From NCBI GenBank assembly GCA_900114885.1, contig FOUN01000001.1, forward strand, positions 248,001-312,000: 64,000 bases of DNA, read 5' to 3'. Numbering within the stretch: position 1 is the stretch's first letter; each line of letters starts with the position of its first letter. The DNA is from Psychrobacillus psychrodurans (GTDB lineage: Bacteria; Bacillota; Bacilli; Bacillales_A; Planococcaceae). The notes under the pieces were generated by a model. That model made no database searches, was not told the DNA's origin, and saw only the letters and a program-made list of their open reading frames with translations. Positions 8,257 to 17,036 of this stretch are shown here, piece after piece. Position numbers and translations under genes: made by a program.

Positions 8257-9015
8257 ATGGCTAAAAGGGTAGCTATAGTAGTAGGTGCTACGGGTTTTAC
8301 TGGACAGTTTTTAGTAAAACAACTATGTGAAAGTGAAGAGTATGCTGCGGTTTCAGTCATCGTCAGAAGAGATTTTTCTTATAAACATGCCAAACTAGAC
8401 ATTCAAGTAAAGGATTTTGATAAATTAGGGGAAAATGATTTAGATATTGCGGATGACCTATTTTGCTGTCTGGGCACTACAATGAAAAAAGCTAAATCAA
8501 AAAAGAACTTTGAGAAAGTAGATTTAGAATACCCATTACGAATTGCTTCTTTAGCCAAAAAACGTGGGATCCCAAATTTTCATGTTATCTCAGCGGTTGG
8601 GTCCAATAAAAAGTCCCCTTTCTTCTATAGTCAGGTGAAGGGTAGGATGGAGGAGGCGTTAATGGAAATGGAGCTACCACATCTTTTCATTTATAAACCA
8701 TCCTTGCTAACAGGTGACCGAGGCGAGTTTCGCCTAGCAGAGCGCCTATCTGAAGGTATTTTTCAACTTTTAAACCCTATATTAATAGGACCTTTAAGAA
8801 GAATGCGGTCCATTGAAGGGAAACAATTGGCTTTTGCTATGTACCATTACTCAATACATAATACTAAGAATGATGTAACAATTTATAGACCATTAGATAT
8901 TTTAAACGCTAAACCCTTAGAGGATATAGAGGAACAGCCGATTTCACGAGAAGAATTATTTAATTGGGAAAAGCGAGAAGATATTTTTGTAGATCCGGAA
9001 AAAGTCAATAAGTAA
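8257..9015 (+). CDS. NAD(P)-binding atypical SDR oxidoreductase
   Basis: A 252-residue Rossmann-fold protein of the atypical short-chain dehydrogenase group (HTATIP2/TIP30-like). The N-terminal dinucleotide motif GATGFTGQF lies near residues 10-18. The CLGTTMKKA segment and the YSQVKGRMEEAL helix, which carries the usual Tyr-x-x-x-Lys spacing, are typical. The frame is open upstream, but the start at 8257 is chosen because AAGGGGGAG precedes it and the motif then falls at the expected distance. It ends 11 bp before the antiporter gene, so the two are probably co-transcribed. The substrate is unknown. Confidence 0.85.
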   Translation: MAKRVAIVVGATGFTGQFLVKQLCESEEYAAVSVIVRRDFSYKHAKLDIQVKDFDKLGENDLDIADDLFCCLGTTMKKAKSKKNFEKVDLEYPLRIASLAKKRGIPNFHVISAVGSNKKSPFFYSQVKGRMEEALMEMELPHLFIYKPSLLTGDRGEFRLAERLSEGIFQLLNPILIGPLRRMRSIEGKQLAFAMYHYSIHNTKNDVTIYRPLDILNAKPLEDIEEQPISREELFNWEKREDIFVDPEKVNK

Positions 9016-9026
9016 GGGGAGAAGCT

Positions 9027-10817
9027 ATGTTTGACTCGATGTTATTTGTTTTGATGTTTGTTGTAGTAGTAGGAATATTTTCGCAGTGGTTAGCATGGCG
9101 GATAAGAATGCCTGCAATTGTATTAATGTCAATCGTAGGACTATTAATAGGACCTATTTTGGGTTTGGTCAACCCTCAAGAGAGCTTGGGGGAATTGTTT
9201 AGCCCTCTTATTTCTTTAGCAGTAGCTATTATTTTATTTGAAGGAAGTTTAAATTTAGATTTCCGTGAAGTACGAAGCTTTAGCAAGCCACTTACCCGTA
9301 TTGTAACGCTTGGAGCTTTCATAGCCTGGATCGCAGGCTCTCTTGCTGCGCATTATATTGCTGGGCTATCAGTTGCTGTTGCATTTGTTATCGGTGGGCT
9401 ATTTATCGTGACTGGTCCAACGGTTATTTTGCCATTACTTAGACAAGCAAAGTTGAAATCCAGAACAGCCGCAATTCTAAAATGGGAAGGAATTGTAGTA
9501 GATCCGTTTGGTGCATTACTAGCTGTATTTGCATTTGAAGCTATTAAGTTTATAAATGGCGATGAGTCATTCACATCGTTTTTACTTTTCTTTACAGGTT
9601 CTATTTTTGCCGGGGGATTAGGTTGGTTATTCGGCTGGGTATTAGGGAAAATGTTTGAAAAAGGTCAGATTCCAGAGTATTTAAAAGCGCCTGTCGTGTT
9701 TGCTGTTGTGCTATTAGTTTTTGTTTTCTCAGATGTTATAATGCATGAAACAGGTTTACTTGCTGTAACTGCGATGGGGATTACGATGGCAAATATGCAT
9801 ATTGCATCCATCAACGATATGAGACATTTCAAAGAAAACATATCTGTGTTACTTGTTTCTAGTATTTTTGTAATGTTAACAGCGTCCTTAGACCCGAGTA
9901 TCTTATTGGAAATTTTCAATCCGCAAATCGTACTATTTGTATTAGCAATGTTGTTTATCGTTCGCCCTTTATCAATATGGTTATCGACCATTGGGACTGA
10001 CCTAATGAACAATGAAAAAATATTAATCGGTTGGATTGCACCTCGTGGGATAGTGGCACTCACTGTTTCCGGATATTTTGCTACTGTGTTACAAGAAAGC
10101 GGGTATGAGGATGCAGAAATGCTTACAGCCTTAACTTTTGCACTCGTATTTGCAACCGTAATTTTCCACGGATTTTCCATTGGATGGGTTGCTAAAAAAC
10201 TCAAGCTTGTTGCCACAGAAAAACCAGGTGTACTAATTGTTGGTGGAAATGCTTTCACTGCAGAGCTCGCTCTTTCATTGCTTAACGAGAAAATGGATGT
10301 ACTAGTAGTGGATAATTCATGGGAACAACTAAGATATGCAAGGAAACTAGGAGTACCAACTTATGCAGGGGATATATTGTCCGAGCAAACAGAGTATTCC
10401 TTAGATTTGGCTCCTTTTCCTAAAATGATTGCCGCTACAGAAATGGATGCTTATAATGCATTGATCTGCTCAAACTTTGTAGTGGAGTTGGGACGAGATG
10501 CACTATATCAAACTGCTTCTAGCAATGTTTCAGAAAGTGAGTACCATCCATCTATTGGAGGTAAAATACTATTCAATAGCTCCGCGAATATTTATGATTT
10601 AACGGAACTTGTGCTAAAAGGTTTTGTCATTCGTAAGACTAATATTACAGAGCAGTATGATTACAACCAATACCTTGATGCTCGCGCTAAAGACTCGACT
10701 CTGCTCTATATCCTTCGAGCAGATGGCACCTTAAAGTTCTTTACGACCAAAATGGAGCTCAGTGCAAGTCCAGGTGACCTTGTCGTGAGCTTGACACCTC
10801 CGACACATATAATATAA
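9027..10817 (+). CDS. CPA-type cation:proton antiporter with a C-terminal RCK-like domain
   Basis: A 596-residue membrane antiporter. About 12 hydrophobic segments fill residues 1-390, including the VTGPTVILPLLR segment and KWEGIVVDPFGA, where the conserved Asp of the CPA1 family sits. After residue 395 a soluble Rossmann-like domain begins with VLIVGGNAFTAELAL, a TrkA_N/RCK type fold that binds nucleotides and gates transport. The tail could be a small TrkA_C-like domain. The exact ion (Na+ or K+) cannot be read from sequence. The ribosome site is AAGGGGAGAAG. It overlaps no neighbour and follows the SDR gene by 11 bp. Confidence 0.9.
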   Translation: MFDSMLFVLMFVVVVGIFSQWLAWRIRMPAIVLMSIVGLLIGPILGLVNPQESLGELFSPLISLAVAIILFEGSLNLDFREVRSFSKPLTRIVTLGAFIAWIAGSLAAHYIAGLSVAVAFVIGGLFIVTGPTVILPLLRQAKLKSRTAAILKWEGIVVDPFGALLAVFAFEAIKFINGDESFTSFLLFFTGSIFAGGLGWLFGWVLGKMFEKGQIPEYLKAPVVFAVVLLVFVFSDVIMHETGLLAVTAMGITMANMHIASINDMRHFKENISVLLVSSIFVMLTASLDPSILLEIFNPQIVLFVLAMLFIVRPLSIWLSTIGTDLMNNEKILIGWIAPRGIVALTVSGYFATVLQESGYEDAEMLTALTFALVFATVIFHGFSIGWVAKKLKLVATEKPGVLIVGGNAFTAELALSLLNEKMDVLVVDNSWEQLRYARKLGVPTYAGDILSEQTEYSLDLAPFPKMIAATEMDAYNALICSNFVVELGRDALYQTASSNVSESEYHPSIGGKILFNSSANIYDLTELVLKGFVIRKTNITEQYDYNQYLDARAKDSTLLYILRADGTLKFFTTKMELSASPGDLVVSLTPPTHII

Positions 10818-10919
10818 TACCTCTCCGTCAAAAGGATGAACTTTAATAAATACAGTCTCTTTTTGCAAAAATATCGCCTTTTTTTGATACAATAAGGGTG
10901 AATAAGGAGGTTCTGTATT

Positions 10920-11483
10920 GTGAAAATTCTACTCGTAGACGGAACGATAATTGGCACGAAAACAGGTGTCATCTTAGATCAAGTGAAAGACTATATAGAA
11001 GAAATTAATAAAGAGTACAAATTAGAGATTATTAGCCTTTCAAATTACGAGCATCAATTTGTAGATGGACGTCCATTTGAAAACTACAACGATGATATGA
11101 AACTGCTTGTAAGTAAATTTGACCAAGCGGATGGTTTTATAATTGCTTCACCTATTTTCCAGGGGTCCATACCAGGTGTACTAAAAAACACATTCGATTT
11201 CCTACATCCAAAGTCAATGCGCTATAAACCAGTATCAATCGTGGCAAATGGAGGAACATATCAGCATCATCTTGTAATTGAAAATCAGCTGAAACCGATA
11301 TTAGATTATTTTAGATGCCTAGTTACACCTAATTATGTGTATACTCATAAAAGCCATTTCGATGAAAATAATGTCATTATTGATAGTGATGTACATGATC
11401 GTTTAAGAGAGCTAGCTCGCGTATTTGTCCAATACGCCGAAATGAGCAAAAACCTCTGCAAAGAAACAATAGATGCACACTAA
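10920..11483 (+). CDS. NADPH-dependent FMN reductase-family protein
   Basis: A 187-residue flavodoxin-like protein of the NADPH-dependent FMN reductase family. The phosphate-binding loop of the FMN site is at the N-terminus (LVDGTIIGTKTG). The signature SPIFQGSIPGVLKNTFDFL near residues 80-98 is the family hallmark. The start is GTG at 10920, supported by AAGGAGG nine bases upstream; the overlapping TTG at 10918 is in another frame. It probably makes reduced flavin for other enzymes, the partner being unknown. It ends at a terminator that is itself copied in the tandem duplication that follows. Confidence 0.9.
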   Translation: MKILLVDGTIIGTKTGVILDQVKDYIEEINKEYKLEIISLSNYEHQFVDGRPFENYNDDMKLLVSKFDQADGFIIASPIFQGSIPGVLKNTFDFLHPKSMRYKPVSIVANGGTYQHHLVIENQLKPILDYFRCLVTPNYVYTHKSHFDENNVIIDSDVHDRLRELARVFVQYAEMSKNLCKETIDAH

Positions 11484-11491
11484 GTTAAACT

Positions 11492-11524
11492 AAGATGTCT
11501 CGGTAAATCGAGACATCTTTTTTA
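11492..11524 (+). terminator. Rho-independent terminator, first of two copies
   Basis: An 11-bp stem (11492-11502 with 11509-11519) followed by T. Most of it is repeated at about 11819-11850 because the tandem duplication begins inside its left arm. Confidence 0.9.
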
Positions 11525-11597
11525 TATGGAGTAACAAATGCTTAATAGCTGAAAGAGTATGAGAAAGTGATCTGCTTATGGAAAAAATATCCTAAGG

Positions 11598-11709
11598 GCA
11601 AGTAATAGCAACGGGAGAGCAAGTAAATAGAAAATAGTGCAAGTAAATCTATCTGGTGAGCAAGTTAAAATGAGCTGAAAGCAAGTAACCAGCTTGTGAG
11701 CGCAAGTAA
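11598..11709 (+). repeat. Six-box GCAAGTAA array, 21-bp phase (copy 1)
   Basis: GCAAGTAA or near matches start at 11598, 11619, 11639, 11660, 11681 and 11702, with spacings of 21, 20, 21, 21 and 21. The bases between boxes are not conserved. The same module recurs at three other places in the window. Confidence 0.9.
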
Positions 11710-11785
11710 CCACAATTTATTATCATATCCATTTTAATAATCACATTCATAACCATTCATAGGAAAAATAAATTTAAGATTTATA

Positions 11786-11814
11786 TGAACTTTTTCGACT
11801 TTGCAATGTCTAAT
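11786..11814 (+). promoter_or_regulatory. ECF-like promoter, copy 1
   Basis: TGAAC at 11786-11790 and GTCTAAT at 11808-11814 are 17 bp apart, close to the TGAAC/CGTC pattern of Bacillus ECF promoters. It is part of the duplicated unit; a transcript from it would meet the second terminator copy at about 11820-11850. Confidence 0.5.
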
Positions 11815-11923
11815 GTATAATGTCTCGGTAAATCGAGACATCTTTTTTTATATGGAGTAACAAATGCTTAATAGCTGAAAGAGTATGAGAAAGTGACCTG
11901 CTTATGGAAAAAATATCCTAAGG

Positions 11924-12035
11924 GCAAGTAATAGCAACGGGAGAGCAAGTAAATAGAAAATAGCGCAAGTAAATTTATCTGGTGAGCAAGTTAAAATGAG
12001 CTGAAAGCAAGTAACCAGCTTGTGAGCGCAAGTAA
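11924..12035 (+). repeat. Six-box GCAAGTAA array, 21-bp phase (copy 2)
   Basis: This is the second copy of the array, offset by 326 bp from the first, with boxes at 11924, 11945, 11965, 11986, 12007 and 12028. Confidence 0.9.
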
Positions 12036-12111
12036 CCACAATTTATTATCATATCCATTTTAATAATCACATTCATGACCATTCATAAGAAAAATAAATT
12101 TAAGATTTATA

Positions 12112-12140
12112 TGAACTTTTTCGACTTTGCAATGTCTAAT
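12112..12140 (+). promoter_or_regulatory. ECF-like promoter of the sigma/DUF4179 operon
   Basis: TGAAC at 12112-12116 and GTCTAAT at 12134-12140 with a 17-bp spacer, 27 bp before the sigma start. This layout suggests the sigma factor transcribes its own operon. Confidence 0.6.
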
Positions 12141-12166
12141 GTATATCAGAACAAGGGGGTGACCGA

Positions 12167-12682
12167 GTGGTAGAATCAGAAATTGCTAAAAAAGCCATTA
12201 AAGGGGATGACCAGGCTTTCTTAAAGTTAATGCAATTATATAAAGATACATTATATCGTACGGCTTTTGCATTTTTAAAAAATGAACATGATGCACTTGA
12301 AGCGATGCAGGAAGTAACTTTTCGAGCATATCAAAAAATACATACAGTTAAAGAACCAAGCTACGTGAAAACATGGCTAGTTCGTATCATGATGAATTAC
12401 TGTCAGGACCAGTTGAAAAAGCGTAAAAGATATAGTTCAAGCGAGGTGCTACAGAAGATAGGATTTGAAGATGCGACTCACCTAGAGATGAACGAAGCAA
12501 TAGAATCCTTGTCTAGTGTTGAACAGCAGTTAATATTTCTAAAGTACTTTCAAAATACGAAAATAAAAGAAATTGCAGAACTAGAGAAAATTCCAGAAGG
12601 CACTGTTAAGTCAAGGCTTCACAAAGCACTCAAGTCATTAAAATGTTTTCTATCGGAGAAAGGAGATGCGGACCATGTTTGA
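12167..12682 (+). CDS. ECF-type RNA polymerase sigma factor
   Basis: A 171-residue ECF sigma factor. Region 2 spans about residues 10-80 (LYRTAFAFLKNEHDALEAMQE, then KTWLVRIMMNYC). Region 4 is at about 110-160 (LEKIPEGTVKSRLHKALKSLK). It starts at GTG with AAGGGGGTGA in front. The downstream gene, which overlaps by 8 bp, encodes a single-pass DUF4179 protein, the usual partner of this sigma type, so that protein is the likely anti-sigma factor. A duplicated ECF-like promoter just upstream points to autoregulation. The inducing signal is unknown, though cell-envelope stress is usual for such pairs. Confidence 0.92.
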   Translation: MVESEIAKKAIKGDDQAFLKLMQLYKDTLYRTAFAFLKNEHDALEAMQEVTFRAYQKIHTVKEPSYVKTWLVRIMMNYCQDQLKKRKRYSSSEVLQKIGFEDATHLEMNEAIESLSSVEQQLIFLKYFQNTKIKEIAELEKIPEGTVKSRLHKALKSLKCFLSEKGDADHV

Positions 12683-13979
12683 AAAGGAAGAACAAATGCT
12701 TGAAGAAACTAAAAATAGATTAGAAAAAGTTGAAGTACCTGAACAACTCGTAAATGATGCTATTCAGCAAGGGGTACTCCAAGCGAAAAACAAAAAGCAA
12801 AAGCGTAAAAAGACGTTATGGGCTTTTTCAGTTGCTGCAATTCTACTACTAACCTTCGTGGCATCCATTCGTGTATCACCTGCATTTGCAAGTGCTATTT
12901 CTACAATACCAGGCATGGATAGGTTAGTGCATCTCGTTCAGCTAGATAAAGGCATGAAAGCAATCGTTGAAAATGATTATTATGAACCAATCGGTAAAAG
13001 CCAAATTAAGGATAATATGACCCTTACTGTCGATGGAATTATTATTGATGAAACAGGTGCAGAAGTCTTTTATACATTAGAAGCTCCCCATTCACTTGAA
13101 GGCATGGATTACCAAGTAGTTAAGGTATTTAACGATGGACACGAACTAATAGCATCTGTTGGTTATGATCTACCAGACCAAGAAACAGCAAATAGAATAG
13201 TGGACAAATTTAGTTTTGTTTTTGGAGAGACAGAACAATTTACAAGTAATAATTTTGAAATTCAGTTTGATGTAGAGCAAAATAACAAAACAACGCCTTT
13301 CAATGTACCTTTTACACTCAAAAAAGAAATTAAGCCCGGGAAAATATATACATTAAATGAAACCGTTGAGATAGAAGGTCAACAAATAAAAGTAAAAAAA
13401 ATAAAGATATATCCATTAAGAGTAGCTGTTACATTAGAATTTAACAAACAAAACAAAATGAAAATATTGCAGTTTGAGGATATGCGGATAGAAGATGAAA
13501 ACGGTGAAATATGGAGTTCTATTCGTAATGGGATATCTGGTCGTGGTGAAAATCAAAACAAAGAAAATACGTACTTCTTACAAAGTAATTATTTTAAGGA
13601 GCCGAAAGAGCTATATTTAAAGTTCGATAAAGTGCAAGCACTCCCTAAAGAAGAAAGCTACTTGCTAGTAGATTTTGCAAAGAAGGAAATACTGGAGCAG
13701 CCTTCACAAAGAAAAATAGAAGTATTAAACATTGGCGACAATACAATCGAACTTAGATATTATCCGATTAGAGAGAATTATATGTATACCTTATTTTCTC
13801 AAGGAGAAAATGCAAAAGGTGAAATAGTTGATATATCTGGACAAAGTAATCATGGCAACGATAAAGAACAATTTTCTATAAATACTTTAGATGAAAAAGA
13901 TATAATTAACCCTATTAGACTAGATTTCATTGCATATCCCAATTACTTAGACGGCTCTGCTTCCATTCAAATAAAATAG
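12675..13979 (+). CDS. DUF4179-domain membrane protein, likely anti-sigma factor
   Basis: A 434-residue protein with a short cytoplasmic N-terminus (about 45 residues, coiled and charged), one membrane helix at about 47-66 (LWAFSVAAILLLTFVASI), and a large outside domain. The segment SPAFASAISTIPGMDRLV directly after the helix is the DUF4179 signature. The rest matches the beta-rich extracellular region often annotated DUF5643. The start at 12675 is chosen over the ATG at 12666 because AAAGGAG ends only two bases before 12666 but about ten before 12675. The gene overlaps the sigma gene by 8 bp, so the two are translationally coupled. Its anti-sigma role is inferred from this pairing. Confidence 0.85.
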   Translation: MFEKEEQMLEETKNRLEKVEVPEQLVNDAIQQGVLQAKNKKQKRKKTLWAFSVAAILLLTFVASIRVSPAFASAISTIPGMDRLVHLVQLDKGMKAIVENDYYEPIGKSQIKDNMTLTVDGIIIDETGAEVFYTLEAPHSLEGMDYQVVKVFNDGHELIASVGYDLPDQETANRIVDKFSFVFGETEQFTSNNFEIQFDVEQNNKTTPFNVPFTLKKEIKPGKIYTLNETVEIEGQQIKVKKIKIYPLRVAVTLEFNKQNKMKILQFEDMRIEDENGEIWSSIRNGISGRGENQNKENTYFLQSNYFKEPKELYLKFDKVQALPKEESYLLVDFAKKEILEQPSQRKIEVLNIGDNTIELRYYPIRENYMYTLFSQGENAKGEIVDISGQSNHGNDKEQFSINTLDEKDIINPIRLDFIAYPNYLDGSASIQIK

Positions 13980-14017
13980 AAGCTATAAAACCTTATTATT
14001 TCACTCACCATTATGTC

Positions 14018-14053
14018 AAAACCTCCTATCAATTCATTTGACAGGAGGTTTTT
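14018..14053. terminator. Bidirectional terminator
   Basis: AAAACCTCCT (14018-14027) pairs with AGGAGGTTTT (14043-14052), with further pairing in the loop. It lies between two convergent genes and has T on both strands. Confidence 0.85.
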
Positions 14054-14057
14054 GTAT

Positions 14058-14402
14058 TTATAGTTGTATATTAAATTGTGCAAGAACTAATTTTTGTATC
14101 CCAAGAAAAACTCCCCAAGATAGGATGCCCACTATTATCGCCAATACAAAAGGAAATGAGTGCTTTAACATCATATAAACTGCAAGTAGCATAACAATTG
14201 TAGCAGGCAATCCAACAAGTACACCTAGTGTAAAGGTTTGAATTTCTCTGCTTGTTTCCCCTTGAAAAGTTAGCCAAAAAATACTCATTAAACTAATAAG
14301 GGGAAGGGCAGCGATAATTCCACCATATAATGGAAACCTTCTTGCAAGCTCTGTAACACAAGCTATGATAAAAGCTGAGCTAATGATTTTCATCCACCAC
14401 AT
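14058..14402 (-). CDS. DUF3147 family membrane protein
   Basis: A 114-residue protein with four hydrophobic segments and little else, matching the DUF3147 family. The short ARRFPLYGGIIAALPLI stretch near residue 20 is typical. Function is unknown. Its ATG overlaps the stop of the MarR-type regulator gene (TAATG), so the two are translationally coupled, and the regulator probably controls it together with itself. Confidence 0.8.
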   Translation of the reverse strand: MWWMKIISSAFIIACVTELARRFPLYGGIIAALPLISLMSIFWLTFQGETSREIQTFTLGVLVGLPATIVMLLAVYMMLKHSFPFVLAIIVGILSWGVFLGIQKLVLAQFNIQL

Positions 14403-14794
14403 TATTTGACTACCTCACTCAATATGCGGAAAGCTTTTAACACCATAGTTTGTTCCTCACTCGATAATTTAAATAATGATTGTTGCAATTTTATTTCGTC
14501 TAATTCTGTATTTTGCTTTACTACCTCTAATCCTACTGTCGTTAATTGTAAATAGACTTTTCGTTGGTCTTCTTTCAGTCGTTCTTTTATAACCCAACCG
14601 TTGTATTCAAGCTTTTTCACATGTTCAGATGCAGTATTATGAGAAATATTTAAAGCATTAGCTATATCACTGACTGTAACTAATTCTTCCTTTTGAATAA
14701 TTTGCAGTATACGAACACTTTGGTGAGAAATGATTTGTTGATGTTTAGGATGTAAATAATAATAAATATCCGTAAAATATTTGTTTAATTCCAT
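14402..14794 (-). CDS. MarR-type winged-helix transcription regulator
   Basis: A 130-residue winged-helix protein with a DNA-binding core (TVSDIANALNISHNTASEHVK, with the wing and NGWV after it) and flanking dimerisation helices, as in MarR regulators. The start at 14794 (MELNKYF) is chosen because GGAGG lies five bases upstream; a further ATG at 14806 would overlap that site. A palindromic operator candidate lies directly in front of it. The ligand is unknown. It forms a two-gene operon with the DUF3147 membrane protein. Confidence 0.88.
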   Translation of the reverse strand: MELNKYFTDIYYYLHPKHQQIISHQSVRILQIIQKEELVTVSDIANALNISHNTASEHVKKLEYNGWVIKERLKEDQRKVYLQLTTVGLEVVKQNTELDEIKLQQSLFKLSSEEQTMVLKAFRILSEVVK

Positions 14795-14806
14795 AGCAAC
14801 CTCCAT

Positions 14807-14847
14807 TTATATCGTATAAACCGATTGTATCGTTTAATACGATATAA
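14807..14847. promoter_or_regulatory. MarR-type operator, inverted repeat
   Basis: TTATATCGTAT (14807-14817) and ATACGATATAA (14837-14847) are perfect inverted copies 19 bp apart. A further half site TATCGT lies at 14828. The arrangement is directly upstream of the regulator's own ribosome site. Confidence 0.7.
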
Positions 14848-15001
14848 GTAAAGGTGGATTTTTGTGATCATTACCATATTGACCTTAGGAGACTTGGCAT
14901 CGTCAGAGGAAAGTGTTCCACTACAATGGAAATGAATAGTGTTAAGTCTTTTCCATTCCATAAAATTACTTTAGTGTTATTCGATAAATATGCATAAAAA
15001 A

Positions 15002-15035
15002 ACAGGTGAAGATAATGCACTTTTCCTTCACCTGT
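15002..15035 (-). terminator. Rho-independent terminator of the GGDEF-EAL gene
   Basis: ACAGGTGAAG (15002-15011) pairs with CTTCACCTGT (15026-15035). The U-tract is on the minus strand. Confidence 0.88.
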
Positions 15036-15041
15036 CTATAA

Positions 15042-17036
15042 TTATTTGTCTTTTAGGTAGTTCTGTTCAAATTCATCGAAAGAAATAGGTTTTGAGAAAT
15101 AATATCCCTGGAAGTATGTTAGACCAAGAGTATTCAAATAGTCTACCTGTTCTTTTGATTCTACACCTTCAGCGAGAACATCGCATTTTAATCCTTTGGC
15201 AAGATTCATAAATGTATGTAGAATGAGCTCTGCATTTGTTTCTTTTCCAATCTTGTCCACAAAATACTTATCGATTTTCAATTTATCTATTTGAAAATCT
15301 ACAAGATCTGCTAGCTTTGAATATCCTGTCCCGAAATCATCTAGTGATAAGCGAATTCCATGCTTTCTACAAAATGCAATATTTTCTAATATATTTTGAT
15401 CAGTTTCTAAGTTTGCATTTTCTGTAATTTCAATATCTACCATTTGGGGTGGAACTCTATAGTACTGGATAAAATGGATTAAATCATTAAAAAACTGCCT
15501 ATTTCCAAGTAGCTTAGGGGTGATATTGATAGCTACAGACTTATCAAATCCATAATCTTGAATCCAACTAGAAACTTTGGCAAATACCTCGCTGATTAAA
15601 TACTTTGTTAATTCCTCTATTCTTCCACTATTATCGGCAATTTCAATAAACTCTGGAGGAGTAATATATCCATATTTTGGATGAGTCCAACGAGTGAGCA
15701 CCTCTATTCCAATTACTTCATTAGTTATAGAATTGAACTGAGGTTGTACAACAAAATGAAGCGATGTTTCACTTAAGTCCCCGTGTAATTCATTTTCAAT
15801 ATTTACCTTTCTTTCTAATTCCTCAATCATAGAGTGTTCAAAGAAACTGAAGTTATTAACATTTCGTTTCTTTGAATCGTACATAGCAATATTAGCGTAA
15901 CGAAACAGTAAATCAGTGTCAGGTGCATCCATAGGATACCTGGAAATTCCAATACTAAGGCTTAGTGGAATAGAGGGCACTGATTTGGATTCGGAAGTTT
16001 GTTGGAAATCTTGAATCAGTTTATTAGCTATAACGCTTAGCTGTTCCTTATTTACTTCATCTGTAAATATAACAAACTCATCCCCGCCGACACGTGCAAC
16101 TACTTTATCGATCTCCATACTTTGGTTAAAAAACTTGGCAATTTCTACAAGAAGTGCATCCCCTCGTGCATGACCATACATATCATTTATTAATTTGAAA
16201 CCATCTAAATCTATGTAAAAAAAGGAAAAAGACTGATTCTTTTTTATTTTGTGCTTGAGTATATCGTAAGTCATTCTTCGATTAGGCAAGTTCGTTAAAA
16301 AGTCATAATAAGCAAGACTTCTTAAATCCTTTTCTATATTTTTTCTTTCCGCTATATGATGAAAAAATACGGACAATCCTCCTTCAGCCATTGGGTAGGC
16401 TTTTACCTCGAACCAAGTTGGGATAGAAGGGATATAAATTTCCTGTTGCCTAGTTTTTTTCTCTAACATAACCTGTTGAAGGAAAGGGTAAAATTCTGTT
16501 TCTATTAAAGATGGACTTTCGGAATTACAATAGTTAAAGCTTGTATGCACTTTGCTTAATAATGTTTTTCCGTATTCGTTTATATAGGTAACATTCCAAT
16601 GTTTATCTACAGAAAAGAAAGCATCTGTCATGCTTTCTAAAATATTAGTCGTCTCTGAATTAACTACCAGATGCTTTTTCGATAATGAATATATAATAAT
16701 TGCACCTATTCTATTCGAAGAAAGATTCAATTTATATGTATGGAATAAGTAACTATAGTGGTTACTTTCTATAAGGCTTGTAAATTCTTTTCGAAATTCA
16801 TCTATTTCACCACGTAGTACCTGTTGGATAGAATCTAGTTGATCGTAGTTATAGGTTGACTCCAATAAATCGGTGAAGTTAAAGTTTTCTGTAATAAGGA
16901 GGGTATATTCATTTACATGCTTAATCATATTCCACGCATTATTCTTATTTAATATCTTGCCTGTTTCGTCCAAAACGAGGATTAAATCCTCAGAAGTATT
17001 TAATATTGTTTGTGTAAAAGTATTATATGCATCCAA
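15042..17036 (-). CDS. PAS-GGDEF-EAL cyclic-di-GMP protein
   Basis: A 664-residue soluble protein with, in order, an N-terminal sensor region with a PAS-like domain (about 130-230), a GGDEF domain (about 240-400) and an EAL domain (about 420-655). The active-site motif RVGGDEF is intact near residues 312-318, so cyclic-di-GMP synthesis is possible. The EAL motif reads EVL (EVLTRW), with DDFGTGYS and the KIDKYFV segment present, so phosphodiesterase activity is also plausible. It starts at TTG with AAGAGGTGAAA upstream. It has no membrane segment. The net activity cannot be judged from sequence. Confidence 0.9.
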   Translation of the reverse strand: MDAYNTFTQTILNTSEDLILVLDETGKILNKNNAWNMIKHVNEYTLLITENFNFTDLLESTYNYDQLDSIQQVLRGEIDEFRKEFTSLIESNHYSYLFHTYKLNLSSNRIGAIIIYSLSKKHLVVNSETTNILESMTDAFFSVDKHWNVTYINEYGKTLLSKVHTSFNYCNSESPSLIETEFYPFLQQVMLEKKTRQQEIYIPSIPTWFEVKAYPMAEGGLSVFFHHIAERKNIEKDLRSLAYYDFLTNLPNRRMTYDILKHKIKKNQSFSFFYIDLDGFKLINDMYGHARGDALLVEIAKFFNQSMEIDKVVARVGGDEFVIFTDEVNKEQLSVIANKLIQDFQQTSESKSVPSIPLSLSIGISRYPMDAPDTDLLFRYANIAMYDSKKRNVNNFSFFEHSMIEELERKVNIENELHGDLSETSLHFVVQPQFNSITNEVIGIEVLTRWTHPKYGYITPPEFIEIADNSGRIEELTKYLISEVFAKVSSWIQDYGFDKSVAINITPKLLGNRQFFNDLIHFIQYYRVPPQMVDIEITENANLETDQNILENIAFCRKHGIRLSLDDFGTGYSKLADLVDFQIDKLKIDKYFVDKIGKETNAELILHTFMNLAKGLKCDVLAEGVESKEQVDYLNTLGLTYFQGYYFSKPISFDEFEQNYLKDK

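Larger units (their letters stand above)
11495..12145. repeat. Tandem duplication of a 325/326-bp intergenic unit
   Basis: Copy 1 is 11495-11819 and copy 2 is 11820-12145. They differ by one extra T and about half a dozen substitutions, so the duplication is recent. Each copy holds a terminator hairpin, a six-box GCAAGTAA array and, at its right end, an ECF-like promoter (TGAAC, 17 bp, GTCTAAT). Copy 2 ends 21 bp before the sigma gene at 12167. No open reading frame was found in this 680-bp gap. Confidence 0.95.

Noticed and set aside
10706-10972. Minus-strand open frame at the end of the antiporter gene
   Set aside because: It overlaps both flanking plus-strand genes and the FMN reductase ribosome site, and has no recognisable sequence.
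15660-15720. Inactive EAL domain because the motif reads EVL
   Set aside because: EVL occurs in active phosphodiesterases, and the other conserved motifs are present, so loss of function cannot be claimed.
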